A stretch of 64,000 nucleotides of DNA from Methylocystis sp. Sn-Cys (GCF_016745395.1 NZ_JAERVJ010000002.1:372001-436000); one strand, 5' to 3'. Counted from the first letter of the stretch, positions 1-7,767 are shown. Notes: generated by a model from the sequence alone, not told the origin. Made by a program: numbers and translations.

Positions 1-1688
1 CGCGCCCTGCCGCCGCAGCCCGCGCGCCTGCGCCGACCCCACGGCAGCAGGCCGGCGCCCGCCCGGCGGAAGCGCCCGCCGCCCCCGCCCCGAAGCGCGT
101 CAGCCGCGAGCCCACGCGGGCGCCCACCCACGCCACGCCGGAAGCCTACGAATATCCGGAGCTCCAGCTCCTCGCCGAGCCCAAGAACAAGGGCGGGGCC
201 GTCACTGTTTCCGAGGATATTCTCGAATCCAACGCCCGCGTGCTTGAAGGGGTGCTCGAAGACTTCTCGGTGCGCGGCGAGATCATCAATGTCCGCCCCG
301 GCCCGGTGGTCACGCTTTACGAGCTGGAGCCCGCGCCAGGCATCAAATCCTCGCGCGTCATCGGCCTCGCCGACGACATCGCTCGCTCCATGTCGGCGGT
401 CTCGGCCCGCGTCGCCGTCGTGCCGGGCCGCAACGCCATCGGCATCGAGCTGCCCAACCAGCGCCGCGAGACGGTCTTTCTGCGCGAGATCGTCGCCAGC
501 GACGATTTCCTGCACTCCAAGCACAAGCTCGCCATCGCGCTCGGCAAGACGATCGGCGGCGAGCCGGTGATCGTCGATCTCGCCCGCATGCCGCATCTGC
601 TCGTCGCCGGCACCACCGGCTCGGGCAAATCGGTCGCCATCAACACCATGATCCTGTCGCTGCTCTATCGGCTGAAGCCCGAGGAGTGCCGGCTCATCAT
701 GGTCGATCCGAAGATGCTGGAGCTCTCGGTCTACGACAACATCCCCCACCTGCTGACGCCCGTCGTTACCGACCCGAAGAAGGCGGTGGTCGCGCTCAAA
801 TGGGCGGTGCGCGAGATGGAGGACCGCTACAAGAAGATGTCGAAGGTCGGCGTGCGCAATATCGACGGCTTCAACGCCCGCGTCGCCGAAGCGCAGGCCA
901 AGGGCGAGATCATCACCCGCACCGTGCAGACGGGCTTCGACCGCGAGACCGGCGAAGCGATCTTCGAGCATGAGGAGATGGACCTCTCCGCCCTGCCCTA
1001 TATCGTCGTCATCGTCGACGAAATGGCCGATTTGATGCTCGTCGCCGGCAAGGACATCGAAGGCGCGATCCAGCGCCTGGCGCAAATGGCCCGCGCCGCC
1101 GGCATCCATCTCATCATGGCGACGCAGCGCCCCTCGGTCGACGTCATCACCGGCACGATCAAGGCGAACTTCCCGACGCGCATCTCCTTCCAGGTGACGT
1201 CCAAGATCGACAGCCGCACCATTCTCGGCGAGCAAGGCGCCGAGCAGCTCCTGGGCCAGGGCGACATGCTTTACATGGCGGGCGGCGGCCGCATCTCGCG
1301 CGTACACGGGCCGTTCGTGTCGGACGCCGAGGTCGAGCATGTGGTGGCGCATCTGAAAGCCCAGGGCGCGCCGCAATATCTCGACAACATCACCTCGGAG
1401 GACGACGAAGGCGGCGAGGACGGCGAGGCGCCGACGCCCGGCTCCATGGACGCCGAAGAAGGCGGCGACCTCTACGACCGCGCCGTCAATATCGTGCTGC
1501 GCGACAAGAAATGCTCGACGAGCTACATCCAGCGGCGTCTGTCGGTGGGCTACAACAAGGCCGCCTCGCTCGTGGAGCGCATGGAGAAGGAAGGCGTGGT
1601 GTCCGCCCCGAACCATGCGGGCAAGCGCGAGATTTTGGTGGGCGGCGGCGTGGATCGCGGGGCGTTCGATATAGAGGCGGCGGAGTAA
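1..1688 (+). CDS. ftsK: DNA translocase FtsK, 5'-truncated by the window edge
   Basis: Membrane-anchored, ATP-driven DNA pump that clears chromosome termini from the closing septum and activates XerCD at dif. The reading frame is open from base 3, so the N-terminal membrane domain lies outside the window; what is visible starts in the Pro/Ala-rich linker. The motor follows: the alpha/beta core with [17 protein letters not shown], Walker A GTTGSGKS near base 610, and Walker B ending in DEMADLM near base 1020. The C-terminal winged-helix gamma domain (bases about 1470-1640), which reads KOPS sites, is complete. The gene ends in TAA at 1688. Its last 76 bp are duplicated 803 bp downstream, beyond a toxin-antitoxin module. 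In many Alphaproteobacteria ftsK is followed directly by lolA; here 3.5 kb of accessory DNA separates them. Confidence 0.97.
   Translation, partial: RPAAAARAPAPTPRQQAGARPAEAPAAPAPKRVSREPTRAPTHATPEAYEYPELQLLAEPKNKGGAVTVSEDILESNARVLEGVLEDFSVRGEIINVRPGPVVTLYELEPAPGIKSSRVIGLADDIARSMSAVSARVAVVPGRNAIGIELPNQRRETVFLREIVASDDFLHSKHKLAIALGKTIGGEPVIVDLARMPHLLVAGTTGSGKSVAINTMILSLLYRLKPEECRLIMVDPKMLELSVYDNIPHLLTPVVTDPKKAVVALKWAVREMEDRYKKMSKVGVRNIDGFNARVAEAQAKGEIITRTVQTGFDRETGEAIFEHEEMDLSALPYIVVIVDEMADLMLVAGKDIEGAIQRLAQMARAAGIHLIMATQRPSVDVITGTIKANFPTRISFQVTSKIDSRTILGEQGAEQLLGQGDMLYMAGGGRISRVHGPFVSDAEVEHVVAHLKAQGAPQYLDNITSEDDEGGEDGEAPTPGSMDAEEGGDLYDRAVNIVLRDKKCSTSYIQRRLSVGYNKAASLVERMEKEGVVSAPNHAGKREILVGGGVDRGAFDIEAAE
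1612..1687 (+). repeat. Direct repeat, copy 1: the 3' end of ftsK
   Basis: These 76 bases encode the C-terminal residues of FtsK. They recur at 2415-2490 with only three mismatches by eye (1615, 1658, 1661), a constant offset of 803 bp. The copy here is in frame with the translocase and is the functional gene end. Confidence 0.95.
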
Positions 1689-1693
1689 GGCTG

Positions 1694-1713
1694 GCTATTT
1701 TAGCGAAAATAGC
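1694..1713. promoter_or_regulatory. Palindrome upstream of phd-like gene, likely antitoxin operator
   Basis: The 8-bp arms GCTATTTT and AAAATAGC are separated by AGCG. The half-site GCTATTTT occurs again at once (1712-1719), giving three half-sites in a row. Phd/YefM antitoxins autorepress by binding such short AT-rich palindromes next to their start. The position, 34 bp before the antitoxin start in otherwise GC-rich DNA, suggests an operator; binding is inferred. Confidence 0.6.
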
Positions 1714-1746
1714 TATTTTATCCGTTAGACGCCTCGGATAACGCCC

Positions 1747-2001
1747 GTGAAATCCTACACACTCTCGGAACTCAAGAACCACACCGGCAAAATCGTAGAC
1801 GCAGCGATAAAGGAGCCGGTCAGCCTGACCAAGCACGGCGTCCCCGCGCTGGTGCTGATGAGCCAGGAGGAGTTCGACCGCTGGCGCGAGGCCGCCGATC
1901 CTCGCCGCGCCTACCTGCTTTCGGAATTGCCTGCAGAGGCCGCCGAATATCTGGCCTCCTCTCTCGAAGCGGTGACCGCGTCAAACTACGATGAGCAATA
2001 G
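1747..2001 (+). CDS. Phd/YefM-family antitoxin
   Basis: Small antitoxin of 84 residues, predicted to neutralise the protein encoded just downstream and to repress its own promoter. The N-terminal half has the Phd/YefM fold pattern: a short strand and helix (YTLSELKNHTGKIVDAA), then VSLTKHGVPALVLMSQEEFD, the region that dimerises and binds DNA. The C-terminal acidic segment would wrap the toxin. The start is GTG with a weak ribosome binding site. The last 11 bases overlap the next gene, as expected for a coupled toxin-antitoxin pair. The module lies between the two copies of the ftsK end, suggesting it was acquired. Confidence 0.85.
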   Translation: MKSYTLSELKNHTGKIVDAAIKEPVSLTKHGVPALVLMSQEEFDRWREAADPRRAYLLSELPAEAAEYLASSLEAVTASNYDEQ

Positions 2002-2401
2002 ACCTCGGAACGGCGAGGTCTTTCGCTATTCCTACCTCTGGCGGCGCGAGTCGGAACGCGGCGAGGATGCAGGCCGGAAAATTCGGCCGGTCTGCCTCTC
2101 CGTGCTTTTGGACAAGGACGCCGGCAAGACCCGTGTCGCGCTTTTTCCGATCACCAGCCAACCGCCGTCGAAAGAGCGCGCCTCTCTCCAGATTCCCGAA
2201 ACAGAATTGAAGCGGCTCGGCCTTCGGGAGCCGGCTTGGGTGATTCTCGACGAATGTAATCTCGATATTTGGGAGGCATCGTTCCATGTCTCGGATCGAC
2301 GGCCGCTGGGGAGGGTAAGCTATGCATTGTTCGAACGGATCAGGGTTGTAGCGCTAGAGCAGCTACGCGCTGGATTCCTCGGACAGATCCCCAGGCGCTA
2401 G
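1991..2401 (+). CDS. Putative PemK/MazF-like toxin partner of the Phd-type antitoxin
   Basis: A 136-residue basic protein whose start overlaps the antitoxin by 11 bases. It begins with a GEVFRYSYLWRRE segment and contains KIRPVCLSVL and RVALFPITSQPP, an arrangement similar to the beta strands of PemK/MazF-type mRNA interferases (GDI..., RP.lVl, v..iTs). Later AWVILDECNLDIW resembles the conserved segment before the last helix. If the assignment holds it would cleave mRNA or otherwise block growth when the antitoxin is degraded. The family call rests on pattern resemblance only; position behind a Phd antitoxin is the stronger evidence that it is a toxin. Confidence 0.6.
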   Translation: MSNRPRNGEVFRYSYLWRRESERGEDAGRKIRPVCLSVLLDKDAGKTRVALFPITSQPPSKERASLQIPETELKRLGLREPAWVILDECNLDIWEASFHVSDRRPLGRVSYALFERIRVVALEQLRAGFLGQIPRR

Positions 2402-2414
2402 CTGAAGACGCGGG

Positions 2415-2490
2415 ACCGTGCGGGCAAGCGCGAGATTTTGGTGGGCGGCGGCGTGGATCGGGGAGCGTTCGATATAGAGGCGGCGGAGTA
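2415..2490 (+). repeat. Direct repeat, copy 2: displaced 3' end of ftsK
   Basis: A 73/76 match to bases 1612-1687, again followed at once by a stop (TAG instead of TAA). In the matching frame it still encodes the FtsK C-terminal residues [10 protein letters not shown] and onward. It has no coding context here and marks the right border of the inserted module. Confidence 0.95.
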
Positions 2491-2533
2491 GTTCGCTGGC
2501 CCCCCTGTCGTTGATAAAATCAGCCACGAAGCC

Positions 2534-2563
2534 TACTGTGAGTCCATGAAAAACATCACAGTA
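2534..2563. promoter_or_regulatory. Inverted repeat over the start codon of the RHH antitoxin gene
   Basis: The arms TACTGTGA (2534-2541) and TCACAGTA (2556-2563) match perfectly across a 14-base spacer that contains the start codon at 2546. The position would let a ribbon-helix-helix dimer block its own transcription or translation. This is inference from symmetry and location. Confidence 0.5.
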
Positions 2564-2785
2564 ACCGTGGACGACGACACCTATCGCCGCGCTCGCATCA
2601 AAGCTGCTGCGGAAGACACATCGGTTTCCGCCGTTGTCCGGCGGTTCCTGATCGACTTCGCCGCGTCCGAAACCGAATTCGAACAACTAAAGCGCGAGGA
2701 GAAAGAGCTTCGCGCCCAGATTTCGACCTTCCGCGCGGCCGACCGCCTCTCACGCGACGACATCCATGCGAGACGCGGCAAGTGA
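2546..2785 (+). CDS. Ribbon-helix-helix (CopG-like) antitoxin
   Basis: A 79-residue antitoxin. The N-terminus MKNITVTVDDDTYRRARIKA is a typical ribbon-helix-helix DNA-binding motif (beta strand, then two helices to about residue 45). The charged, helical C-terminus is likely to bind and block the PIN toxin. It overlaps the next start by four bases, indicating translational coupling. The palindrome across its start codon is a plausible autoregulatory site. Confidence 0.85.
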   Translation: MKNITVTVDDDTYRRARIKAAAEDTSVSAVVRRFLIDFAASETEFEQLKREEKELRAQISTFRAADRLSRDDIHARRGK

Positions 2786-3204
2786 CAGATAGCGTCGCCG
2801 GCTTTCTCGACACCAATATCCTGCTCTACTCGATCAGCCGTGACCCAGCCGAAAACGCCAAGCGCGAGCGTGCAATAGCGTTGCTCGACCGGGATGACTG
2901 GCGCTTGTCCGTCCAAGTGCTGCAAGAATTTTACGTCCAAGCCACACGCCCCTCCCGTGCAGATCCGCTCCCGCACCACATTGCAGCGGGCCTGGTGCGC
3001 ACATGGATGCGCTTTCGCGTGCAAGACGTTACGTCCGAGATATTGATTGCCGCTCTCAGCATCAAGGCGCGCTACGGCTTTTCTTACTGGGACGCGGCGA
3101 TCATTGCCGCCGCGATCGCCCAAGGATGCGGCGAGCTTTATTCCGAAGATATGTCGCACGGACAAGTCATAGAAGGCGTGCGGATCATCGATCCATTTAG
3201 GTAG
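2782..3204 (+). CDS. PIN-domain toxin (VapC-like ribonuclease)
   Basis: A 140-residue PIN-domain protein, the probable toxin of the pair. The first acidic residue of the metal site lies in FLDTNILLY near the N-terminus. A conserved glutamate follows in LQEFYVQ, and a third acidic position in YWDAAIIAAA, with SEDMSHG near the end as the usual last acidic cluster. VapC-type PIN proteins are Mg-dependent endoribonucleases that cut tRNA or rRNA; the target here is unknown. Start is GTG, overlapping the antitoxin stop by four bases. Confidence 0.88.
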   Translation: MTDSVAGFLDTNILLYSISRDPAENAKRERAIALLDRDDWRLSVQVLQEFYVQATRPSRADPLPHHIAAGLVRTWMRFRVQDVTSEILIAALSIKARYGFSYWDAAIIAAAIAQGCGELYSEDMSHGQVIEGVRIIDPFR

Positions 3205-3220
3205 GAGAAGCGAGCGCCGA

Positions 3221-3826
3221 TTAGCTCCGCTCCGCCTCACTACCGCCTTTCTTGCATTTCCGAACTGCGGCAACCCCTTTCCAGTCTTCCATATCGAGAT
3301 CGGGGCGCTCTCGCCGGTATTTCGCGTAAAGCGCAACGGCCATTGAATCTTCCAGAATGTCGACCCTCACGCCTTTCGCGCGGAGCAGCTCCTCGTTTCC
3401 CTTGGCGTTCGTAACGTCGCCGACGACCACGCGATCGAACTGCCGCATGTGGAGAAGCGCAGCGCAGACGTCGCAAGGGCTGAGCGATGTGTAGATGGTC
3501 GTCTGGCTGAAATCGCGTCGGCCGGCGTCTCTGATGGCGGCGGTTTCCCCATGGTTGTAAGGGTCGTTCCCTTGCACGAGCGTATTATGGCCCTTGCCGA
3601 GTATCTGGCGCGTCGCATTGTCGACGATGAGCGCGCCGATGGGACAACCGCCCTCGTCAAAGCTCTTTTGCGCAAGCCAGGCAGCGATGCGCATGAAATC
3701 GCGGTCGCCGAGCTTCTCGAAGAAACCTTGCGCGACGATCGCCAACAGGCTGCGCGTCGGTATGTGGGCGATGGCTTTGAGCACTGCGTCCGAGACAGTC
3801 GCGTCTTCCTCGATCAAAAGGCTCAT
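3221..3826 (-). CDS. Nucleoside/cytosine deaminase, yeast Fcy1-like
   Basis: Zinc-dependent deaminase of 201 residues, most like yeast-type cytosine deaminase, which converts cytosine to uracil in pyrimidine salvage. Zinc ligands are visible as H92 and E94 (HGETAAI) and C118/C121 (SLSPCDVCAALL). The segment after them, including RAKGVRVDILED, follows the Fcy1 pattern rather than the tRNA adenosine deaminase TadA. The start at 3826 is preferred over an upstream in-frame start because an AAGGAG lies seven bases before it. It is convergent with the PIN toxin gene. A guanine or other base deaminase activity cannot be excluded. Confidence 0.85.
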   Translation of the reverse strand: MSLLIEEDATVSDAVLKAIAHIPTRSLLAIVAQGFFEKLGDRDFMRIAAWLAQKSFDEGGCPIGALIVDNATRQILGKGHNTLVQGNDPYNHGETAAIRDAGRRDFSQTTIYTSLSPCDVCAALLHMRQFDRVVVGDVTNAKGNEELLRAKGVRVDILEDSMAVALYAKYRRERPDLDMEDWKGVAAVRKCKKGGSEAERS

Positions 3827-3908
3827 GGGCCGCTCCTTGCAACGCTTTGCGCGCATTCCGATCGCATGGAATCATGCGGGCGATAGGAAATCGCGCAACC
3901 CATCTCCT

Positions 3909-4358
3909 TCAGATTTGGAGGGATTTGTGCGCGAGTCCCTCGAGCACTTTATGCATCAACCCTGTCATTTTCCGACGCAGCAGCAGGGCGTCGAGAATTC
4001 GGCCGATCAGCCCGAACTTCGGCGTATAGACGATCTGCATCATGGCGCGCGATCCCGCCCCGTTCGGAAATACCGCAAGCGTCGTCTGAACATCCTTGAT
4101 CGGCATCGTGCCCGCGTAAATCTCGACCGTGTAGCTTTCCCCGGGACGCCAATCGATAACGCGTTCCTCGATCCAATTGCGTCCGTCCGCGAGATCGCAG
4201 CGCCGTTCGGCGCCAACCCCTTCGAGGGGCGTGCCGCCAATATGCGACGAGCGCGACAAATTGGGATTGAAAGCGTCGATATGCTGGAAATCCTTTAGCA
4301 ACGCCCAGATAGCGCCAGCCTCCGCCGCAATGTCGCGCTCGATTTTCAAGGTTTTCAA
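3909..4358 (-). CDS. SRPBCC-family protein (polyketide cyclase/START-like fold)
   Basis: A 149-residue single-domain protein of the SRPBCC superfamily, which binds small hydrophobic ligands in a helix-grip cavity. It opens with LKIERDIAAEAGAIWALLKDF and continues with GVGAERRCDL and IEERVIDWRPGESYTVEI, the typical sequence of strands. The ligand is unknown. The start is TTG with GGGAG six bases ahead. It is divergent from the TetR regulator at 4463 and shares with it a 104-bp gap with a perfect operator-like palindrome, so it is the likely target of that regulator. Confidence 0.8.
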   Translation of the reverse strand: MKTLKIERDIAAEAGAIWALLKDFQHIDAFNPNLSRSSHIGGTPLEGVGAERRCDLADGRNWIEERVIDWRPGESYTVEIYAGTMPIKDVQTTLAVFPNGAGSRAMMQIVYTPKFGLIGRILDALLLRRKMTGLMHKVLEGLAHKSLQI

Positions 4359-4390
4359 ATTGCGCTCCCTTGTCGTAAGAGACGTGATAG

Positions 4391-4414
4391 TCTCTTATTG
4401 CGACGAATAAGAGA
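4391..4414. promoter_or_regulatory. TetR-type operator between divergent genes
   Basis: Perfect palindrome with 9-bp arms TCTCTTATT and AATAAGAGA around GCGACG. It sits in the gap between the SRPBCC gene (minus) and the tetR-family gene (plus), about 50 bp from the latter's start. Size and place fit a TetR-family dimer site controlling both genes. Inferred, not shown. Confidence 0.75.
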
Positions 4415-4462
4415 ATACACATTCTCTGTCAATGAGCTTGGCGCAATTGGGAAGCGAGGACG

Positions 4463-5044
4463 ATGGGGAGGCCGAGAGGGTTCGACCCTGACGCAGCAGT
4501 GCGAACCGCGATGACTCTTTTCTGGCGCCACGGTTACGACGCCGTGTCGTTGGATATGCTCGTCAGCGAGATCAGCGCGAGCCGCAAGGGGCTTTACGCG
4601 CTTTGGCCAGATAAACAGGCGCTCTTCGTCGCTGCGCTGAAGAGCTACGGCCAGATGGTCAGCAGCCAGCTTCTGCAAGACCTAGAGAGTGAGGATGCGG
4701 GTCTGGCGGAATTTTCAAAGTTTTGGAGCAGGTTCGAAAATGCCGCCCGGCAGCCTGGTTGGTCTGGTTGCCTCGTCGTGCGAACCTCTGCTCACCGGAT
4801 CGCGGACGAGCCCGACATAGCGGTGGAGATAAGAGCATTCTTTGACCGCCTTTCCAGCGCCTTTGAGAATGCCCTGTGCGGCGCTTTGGCGCGTGGAGAG
4901 ATTGCGCCTGATCCCTCGCCGCAAATCCGCGCGCGTCAGGCGTTTTCTGTCGCGGTTGCTTGCTCGGCAATTGGCGCGTTCGAGGGATTCACGCCTCGCA
5001 TTGCTAATCTGATCGCCACCGGCCGGGCGACCTGCGGCTGTTAG
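4463..5044 (+). CDS. TetR/AcrR-family transcriptional regulator
   Basis: A 193-residue regulator. The N-terminal DNA-binding domain starts GRPRGFDPDAAV, with the helix-turn-helix at about residues 25-48 (SLDMLVSEISASRKGLYALW). The remaining helical domain would bind an inducer and resembles the AefR-like group of TetR proteins. Divergent from the SRPBCC gene, with a perfect palindrome between, it probably represses itself and that neighbour. Confidence 0.92.
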   Translation: MGRPRGFDPDAAVRTAMTLFWRHGYDAVSLDMLVSEISASRKGLYALWPDKQALFVAALKSYGQMVSSQLLQDLESEDAGLAEFSKFWSRFENAARQPGWSGCLVVRTSAHRIADEPDIAVEIRAFFDRLSSAFENALCGALARGEIAPDPSPQIRARQAFSVAVACSAIGAFEGFTPRIANLIATGRATCGC

Positions 5045-5212
5045 GATAAATCGGGACGAATTCCCGGGGGGGGCCTACGAGGCTAACCTTCCTCCTAGTC
5101 GATCGAGAATTGTCGCGCCGGATGTTCTTTCCGACAGCGGCGCGCCGCCCCCAATTCCGCCAACTTATGTTACCAAGACGCCGGGATCGCCCCTTCGAAT
5201 TGGATTCGCGCC

Positions 5213-6010
5213 GTGAAGCACCTCCCCCTCGCCGCTTTCGCCCTTATCCTGGCGCTCGTCGCGCCGGCTCACGCCGAGGACGCCAAGAAGGCGCATGCGA
5301 ACGCCGCCGCCAAACATGCGGAAGCCAAGCCTGCAGACGCAAAGCCGGCAGATGCAAAGCCGGCGGACGCCAAACCCGCCGCCAAGGACAAGAAGACCCC
5401 CGCCAAGCCGCCGGCCGCCGAGGCCGCCAAGCCCAGCGAGCCCGTGCAGCTCACCAACCCCGCCGCCCCGGCCGAGCCGCCGAAGCCGCTCAGCCGCGAA
5501 GAGGCGATCAAACGCGCCGACGCCTTTTTCAATGCCTCGCCAGTGATGACCGCCGACTTCGTCCAGATCGGCGCCGACGGCAAGCGCTCGGAGGGCAAGC
5601 TGCATGTGCAGCGCGCCGGCCGCGTGCGTTTCGAATACGCCCAGCCGGCGACCATGGAAGTCGTGGCCGACGGCGCCCAGGTCGCCGTGCGCGATCGCAA
5701 GCTCAATACGCAGGACCTCTACTTCATCAATCAGACGCCGCTCAAATTCCTGATGAAGGAGAAGATCGACCTGGAAAAGGACGTCACCGTGCAGGACGTC
5801 CAGACCGACGACTCAGGGGTGACCATCTTCATCGAGGACAAGGCGACCTTCGGGGGCACCTCGCATCTCAAGCTCATCTTCGACCCCAAGACCTTCAAGC
5901 TGAAGCAATGGCAAGTGAAGGACCCGCAGGGTTACGAGACGCTGATCACCCTTTTCAACATCGACCAGACCAAGACGCCGGACGCGGCGCTTTTCAAGAT
6001 CAACAAATAA
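5213..6010 (+). CDS. lolA: LolA-like outer-membrane lipoprotein carrier
   Basis: Periplasmic chaperone that ferries lipoproteins from LolCDE to the outer membrane, 265 residues. A signal peptide ends near residue 21 (APAHA). It is followed by an unusual Ala/Lys/Pro-rich linker (about 22-90) containing four AKPAD-type repeats, then the LolA fold: ADFVQIGADGKRSEGKL, RAGRVRFEYAQPATMEVVADG, and a C-terminal LKQWQVKDPQGYETLITLFNI. The usual mature protein is near 200 residues, so the linker explains the extra length. Start is GTG. Its usual partner ftsK is 3.5 kb upstream, separated by the accessory islet. Confidence 0.9.
   Translation: MKHLPLAAFALILALVAPAHAEDAKKAHANAAAKHAEAKPADAKPADAKPADAKPAAKDKKTPAKPPAAEAAKPSEPVQLTNPAAPAEPPKPLSREEAIKRADAFFNASPVMTADFVQIGADGKRSEGKLHVQRAGRVRFEYAQPATMEVVADGAQVAVRDRKLNTQDLYFINQTPLKFLMKEKIDLEKDVTVQDVQTDDSGVTIFIEDKATFGGTSHLKLIFDPKTFKLKQWQVKDPQGYETLITLFNIDQTKTPDAALFKINK
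5324..5383 (+). repeat. Four tandem 15-bp repeats inside lolA
   Basis: Four successive 15-bp units, each encoding AKPAD or a close variant (AKPAA in the last), make up part of the linker after the signal peptide. Units two and three are nearly identical. Such repeats may vary in number by slippage. Confidence 0.85.
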
Positions 6011-6239
6011 CCGTGGCGGAGGGCTCCCCACCTTCGCGGGACTGTGCGGCGGGAGGCTCTGCACCGGTCTCGTGGCCGGGCGGGCGCTCGTGAACAGACG
6101 GAGACGTCCGGCTGGATCGCCGATCTCCTGTCTGTACCCGTAATCACAGGCGTTTACCTCCATCGAGGGTCTCGCCGGCGATTCGCGCGCCTTCGCCGGG
6201 CGCGACGTCAATCCGGATATAGACAGGCTGCCGCGCCAT

Positions 6240-6384
6240 AAGGCGGACTGAAAGCCCGACCGGGAATCGAGAGCCACAAGAGCGCCGGATTTGCCCAGAG
6301 CCCGTCATTGCGAGCGAAGCGAAGCAATCCAGGGCCATCGCGTGGCGCTGGATTGCTTCGTCGCTTTGCTCCTCGCAATGACGG
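6240..6384. repeat. Dispersed repeat: family D fragment plus family A copy A1
   Basis: Bases 6302-6384 are an imperfect palindrome opening CCGTCATTGCGAGCGAAGCG and closing with its reverse complement CTCGCAATGACGG. The same unit occurs at 27685, 36084, 41863, 47039 and 53301. A family D fragment (AAAGCCCGACCGGGAATC) precedes it, as in the copy at 62270. The gap 6011-6592 holds only this, B1, and about 230 bp with no recognised feature. Confidence 0.85.
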
Positions 6385-6425
6385 CGGGGATTAGCTCCGG
6401 GGCTCAGACTATTGATAAACCGGCG

Positions 6426-6570
6426 TTGACGCCCCTCGTGCTTCGAGACGCCTGCTGCGCAGGCTCCTCAGCATGAGGGGCTTCTGCATCTACATCAAAC
6501 ACTTAGGCCTCATCCTGAGGAGCGAGCGAAGCTCGCGTCTCGAAGGACGAGGCCGCCTCGGAGCTTTGTC
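6426..6570 (+). repeat. Dispersed repeat family B, copy B1
   Basis: About 145 bp. One end carries CTTCGAGACGCCTGCTGCGC, the middle CACTTAGGCCTCATCCTGAG, the other end GCGTCTCGAAGGACGAGG. Three further copies are at 25635, 35817 and 48166. The ends are partly complementary (CTTCGAGACG / CGTCTCGAAG), so the unit can fold into a long hairpin. No open frame is conserved. Confidence 0.85.
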
Positions 6571-6592
6571 ACCGTCAACCCGGGCCAGCGCG

Positions 6593-7627
6593 TTACGCCG
6601 CCGCCTTCTTCGGCGTCAGGAGCTTGCGGTTCATCAGCACTTCTGCGATCTGCACGGCGTTGAGCGCCGCGCCTTTGCGCAGATTGTCGCTGACGCACCA
6701 CAGCACCAGGCCGTTGTCCACGGTCGGGTCCTCGCGGATGCGCGAGATATAGGTCGCATCCTCGCCCGCCGCCTCATGCGGCGTGATGTAGCCGCCGGGC
6801 TCGCGCTTGTCGATCACGAGCACGCCCGGCGCCTCGCGCAGGATGTCGCGCGCCTCGTCGGCCGAGATGGGGTTCTCGAATTCGATGTTTACAGCTTCCG
6901 AGTGAGAGATGAAGACCGGCACGCGCACGCAGGTGGCGACGAGCTTGATCTTGGGGTCGAGGATCTTCTTCGTCTCCGCGACCATCTTCCACTCTTCCTT
7001 GGTGAAACCGTCCTCCATGAAGGAGTCGATCTGCGGAATGAGGTTGAAGGCGATGCGCTTGGGGAATTTCTTCGCTTCGACCGGGTCGGAGACGAAAACC
7101 GAGCGCGTCTGGGCGAAGAGCTCGTCCATCGCATCCTTGCCGGCGCCGGAGACCGACTGATAGGTCGACACCACGACGCGCGTGATCTTGGCCTTGTCGT
7201 GCAGCGGCTTCAGCGCCACGACGAGCTGCGCGGTGGAGCAGTTCGGATTGGCGATGATGTTCTTCTTCCTGAAGCCCGCCGCCGCGTCGGCGTTCACCTC
7301 CGGCACGATCAGCGGCACGTCCGGGTCCATGCGCCAGGCCGAGGAATTGTCGATGACGACGCAGCCCTGGGCGCCGATCTTCGGCGACCATTGCGTCGAC
7401 ACGCTGCCGCCGGCGGACATCAGGCAGATGTCGGTGTCGGAGAAGTCATAGGTGTCGAGATGGCGGCATTTGAGCGTCTTGTCGCCGAAGGAGACCTCCA
7501 CGCCGATCGAGCGCGAAGAGGCGAGCGGCACGACTTCCGACACGGGGAAGCGGCGCTCGGCCAAAATATCCAGCATCTCGCGGCCCACATTGCCTGTGGC
7601 GCCGACGATAGCGACCTTATAAGCCAT
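6593..7627 (-). CDS. asd: Aspartate-semialdehyde dehydrogenase
   Basis: Reduces aspartyl phosphate to aspartate semialdehyde with NADPH, the branch point to lysine/diaminopimelate, threonine and methionine; cytoplasmic. The protein has 344 residues, the usual size. The NADP-binding motif is VAIVGATGNVGREM at residues 5-18. The catalytic cysteine is C130 in ANPNCSTAQL. The substrate-binding arginine lies in CVRVPVFISHSEAV. It stands alone between repeat-filled gaps, so it is probably transcribed on its own. Confidence 0.97.
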   Translation of the reverse strand: MAYKVAIVGATGNVGREMLDILAERRFPVSEVVPLASSRSIGVEVSFGDKTLKCRHLDTYDFSDTDICLMSAGGSVSTQWSPKIGAQGCVVIDNSSAWRMDPDVPLIVPEVNADAAAGFRKKNIIANPNCSTAQLVVALKPLHDKAKITRVVVSTYQSVSGAGKDAMDELFAQTRSVFVSDPVEAKKFPKRIAFNLIPQIDSFMEDGFTKEEWKMVAETKKILDPKIKLVATCVRVPVFISHSEAVNIEFENPISADEARDILREAPGVLVIDKREPGGYITPHEAAGEDATYISRIREDPTVDNGLVLWCVSDNLRKGAALNAVQIAEVLMNRKLLTPKKAAA

Positions 7628-7663
7628 GAACTTTCTCCAGCCGGCGCCGCCGGCGTCTCATAC

Positions 7664-7767
7664 TGTTTCCGTTTGAACCGCTCGCTTTTGGGCTCGTCAT
7701 TCCAATTCCCGATCGCTTCGCTGGCGCGAAGCGTCGGGAATGACGCCAAACCAATCAAGCGATCTCG
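7664..7767. repeat. Dispersed repeat family D, copy D1
   Basis: Contains the outer motif TTCCGTTTGAA, a stem built on CCCGATCGCTTCG and GCGTCGGGAATGAC, and the closing CCAAACCAATCAAGCG. Related units lie at 14331, 27614, 41948, 53200 and 62223. It fills the gap upstream of asd. Confidence 0.75.

Noticed and set aside
5110-6093. 327-codon frame in a second plus-strand frame
   Set aside because: Arg-rich translation of the same DNA as lolA, which has the signal peptide and fold.
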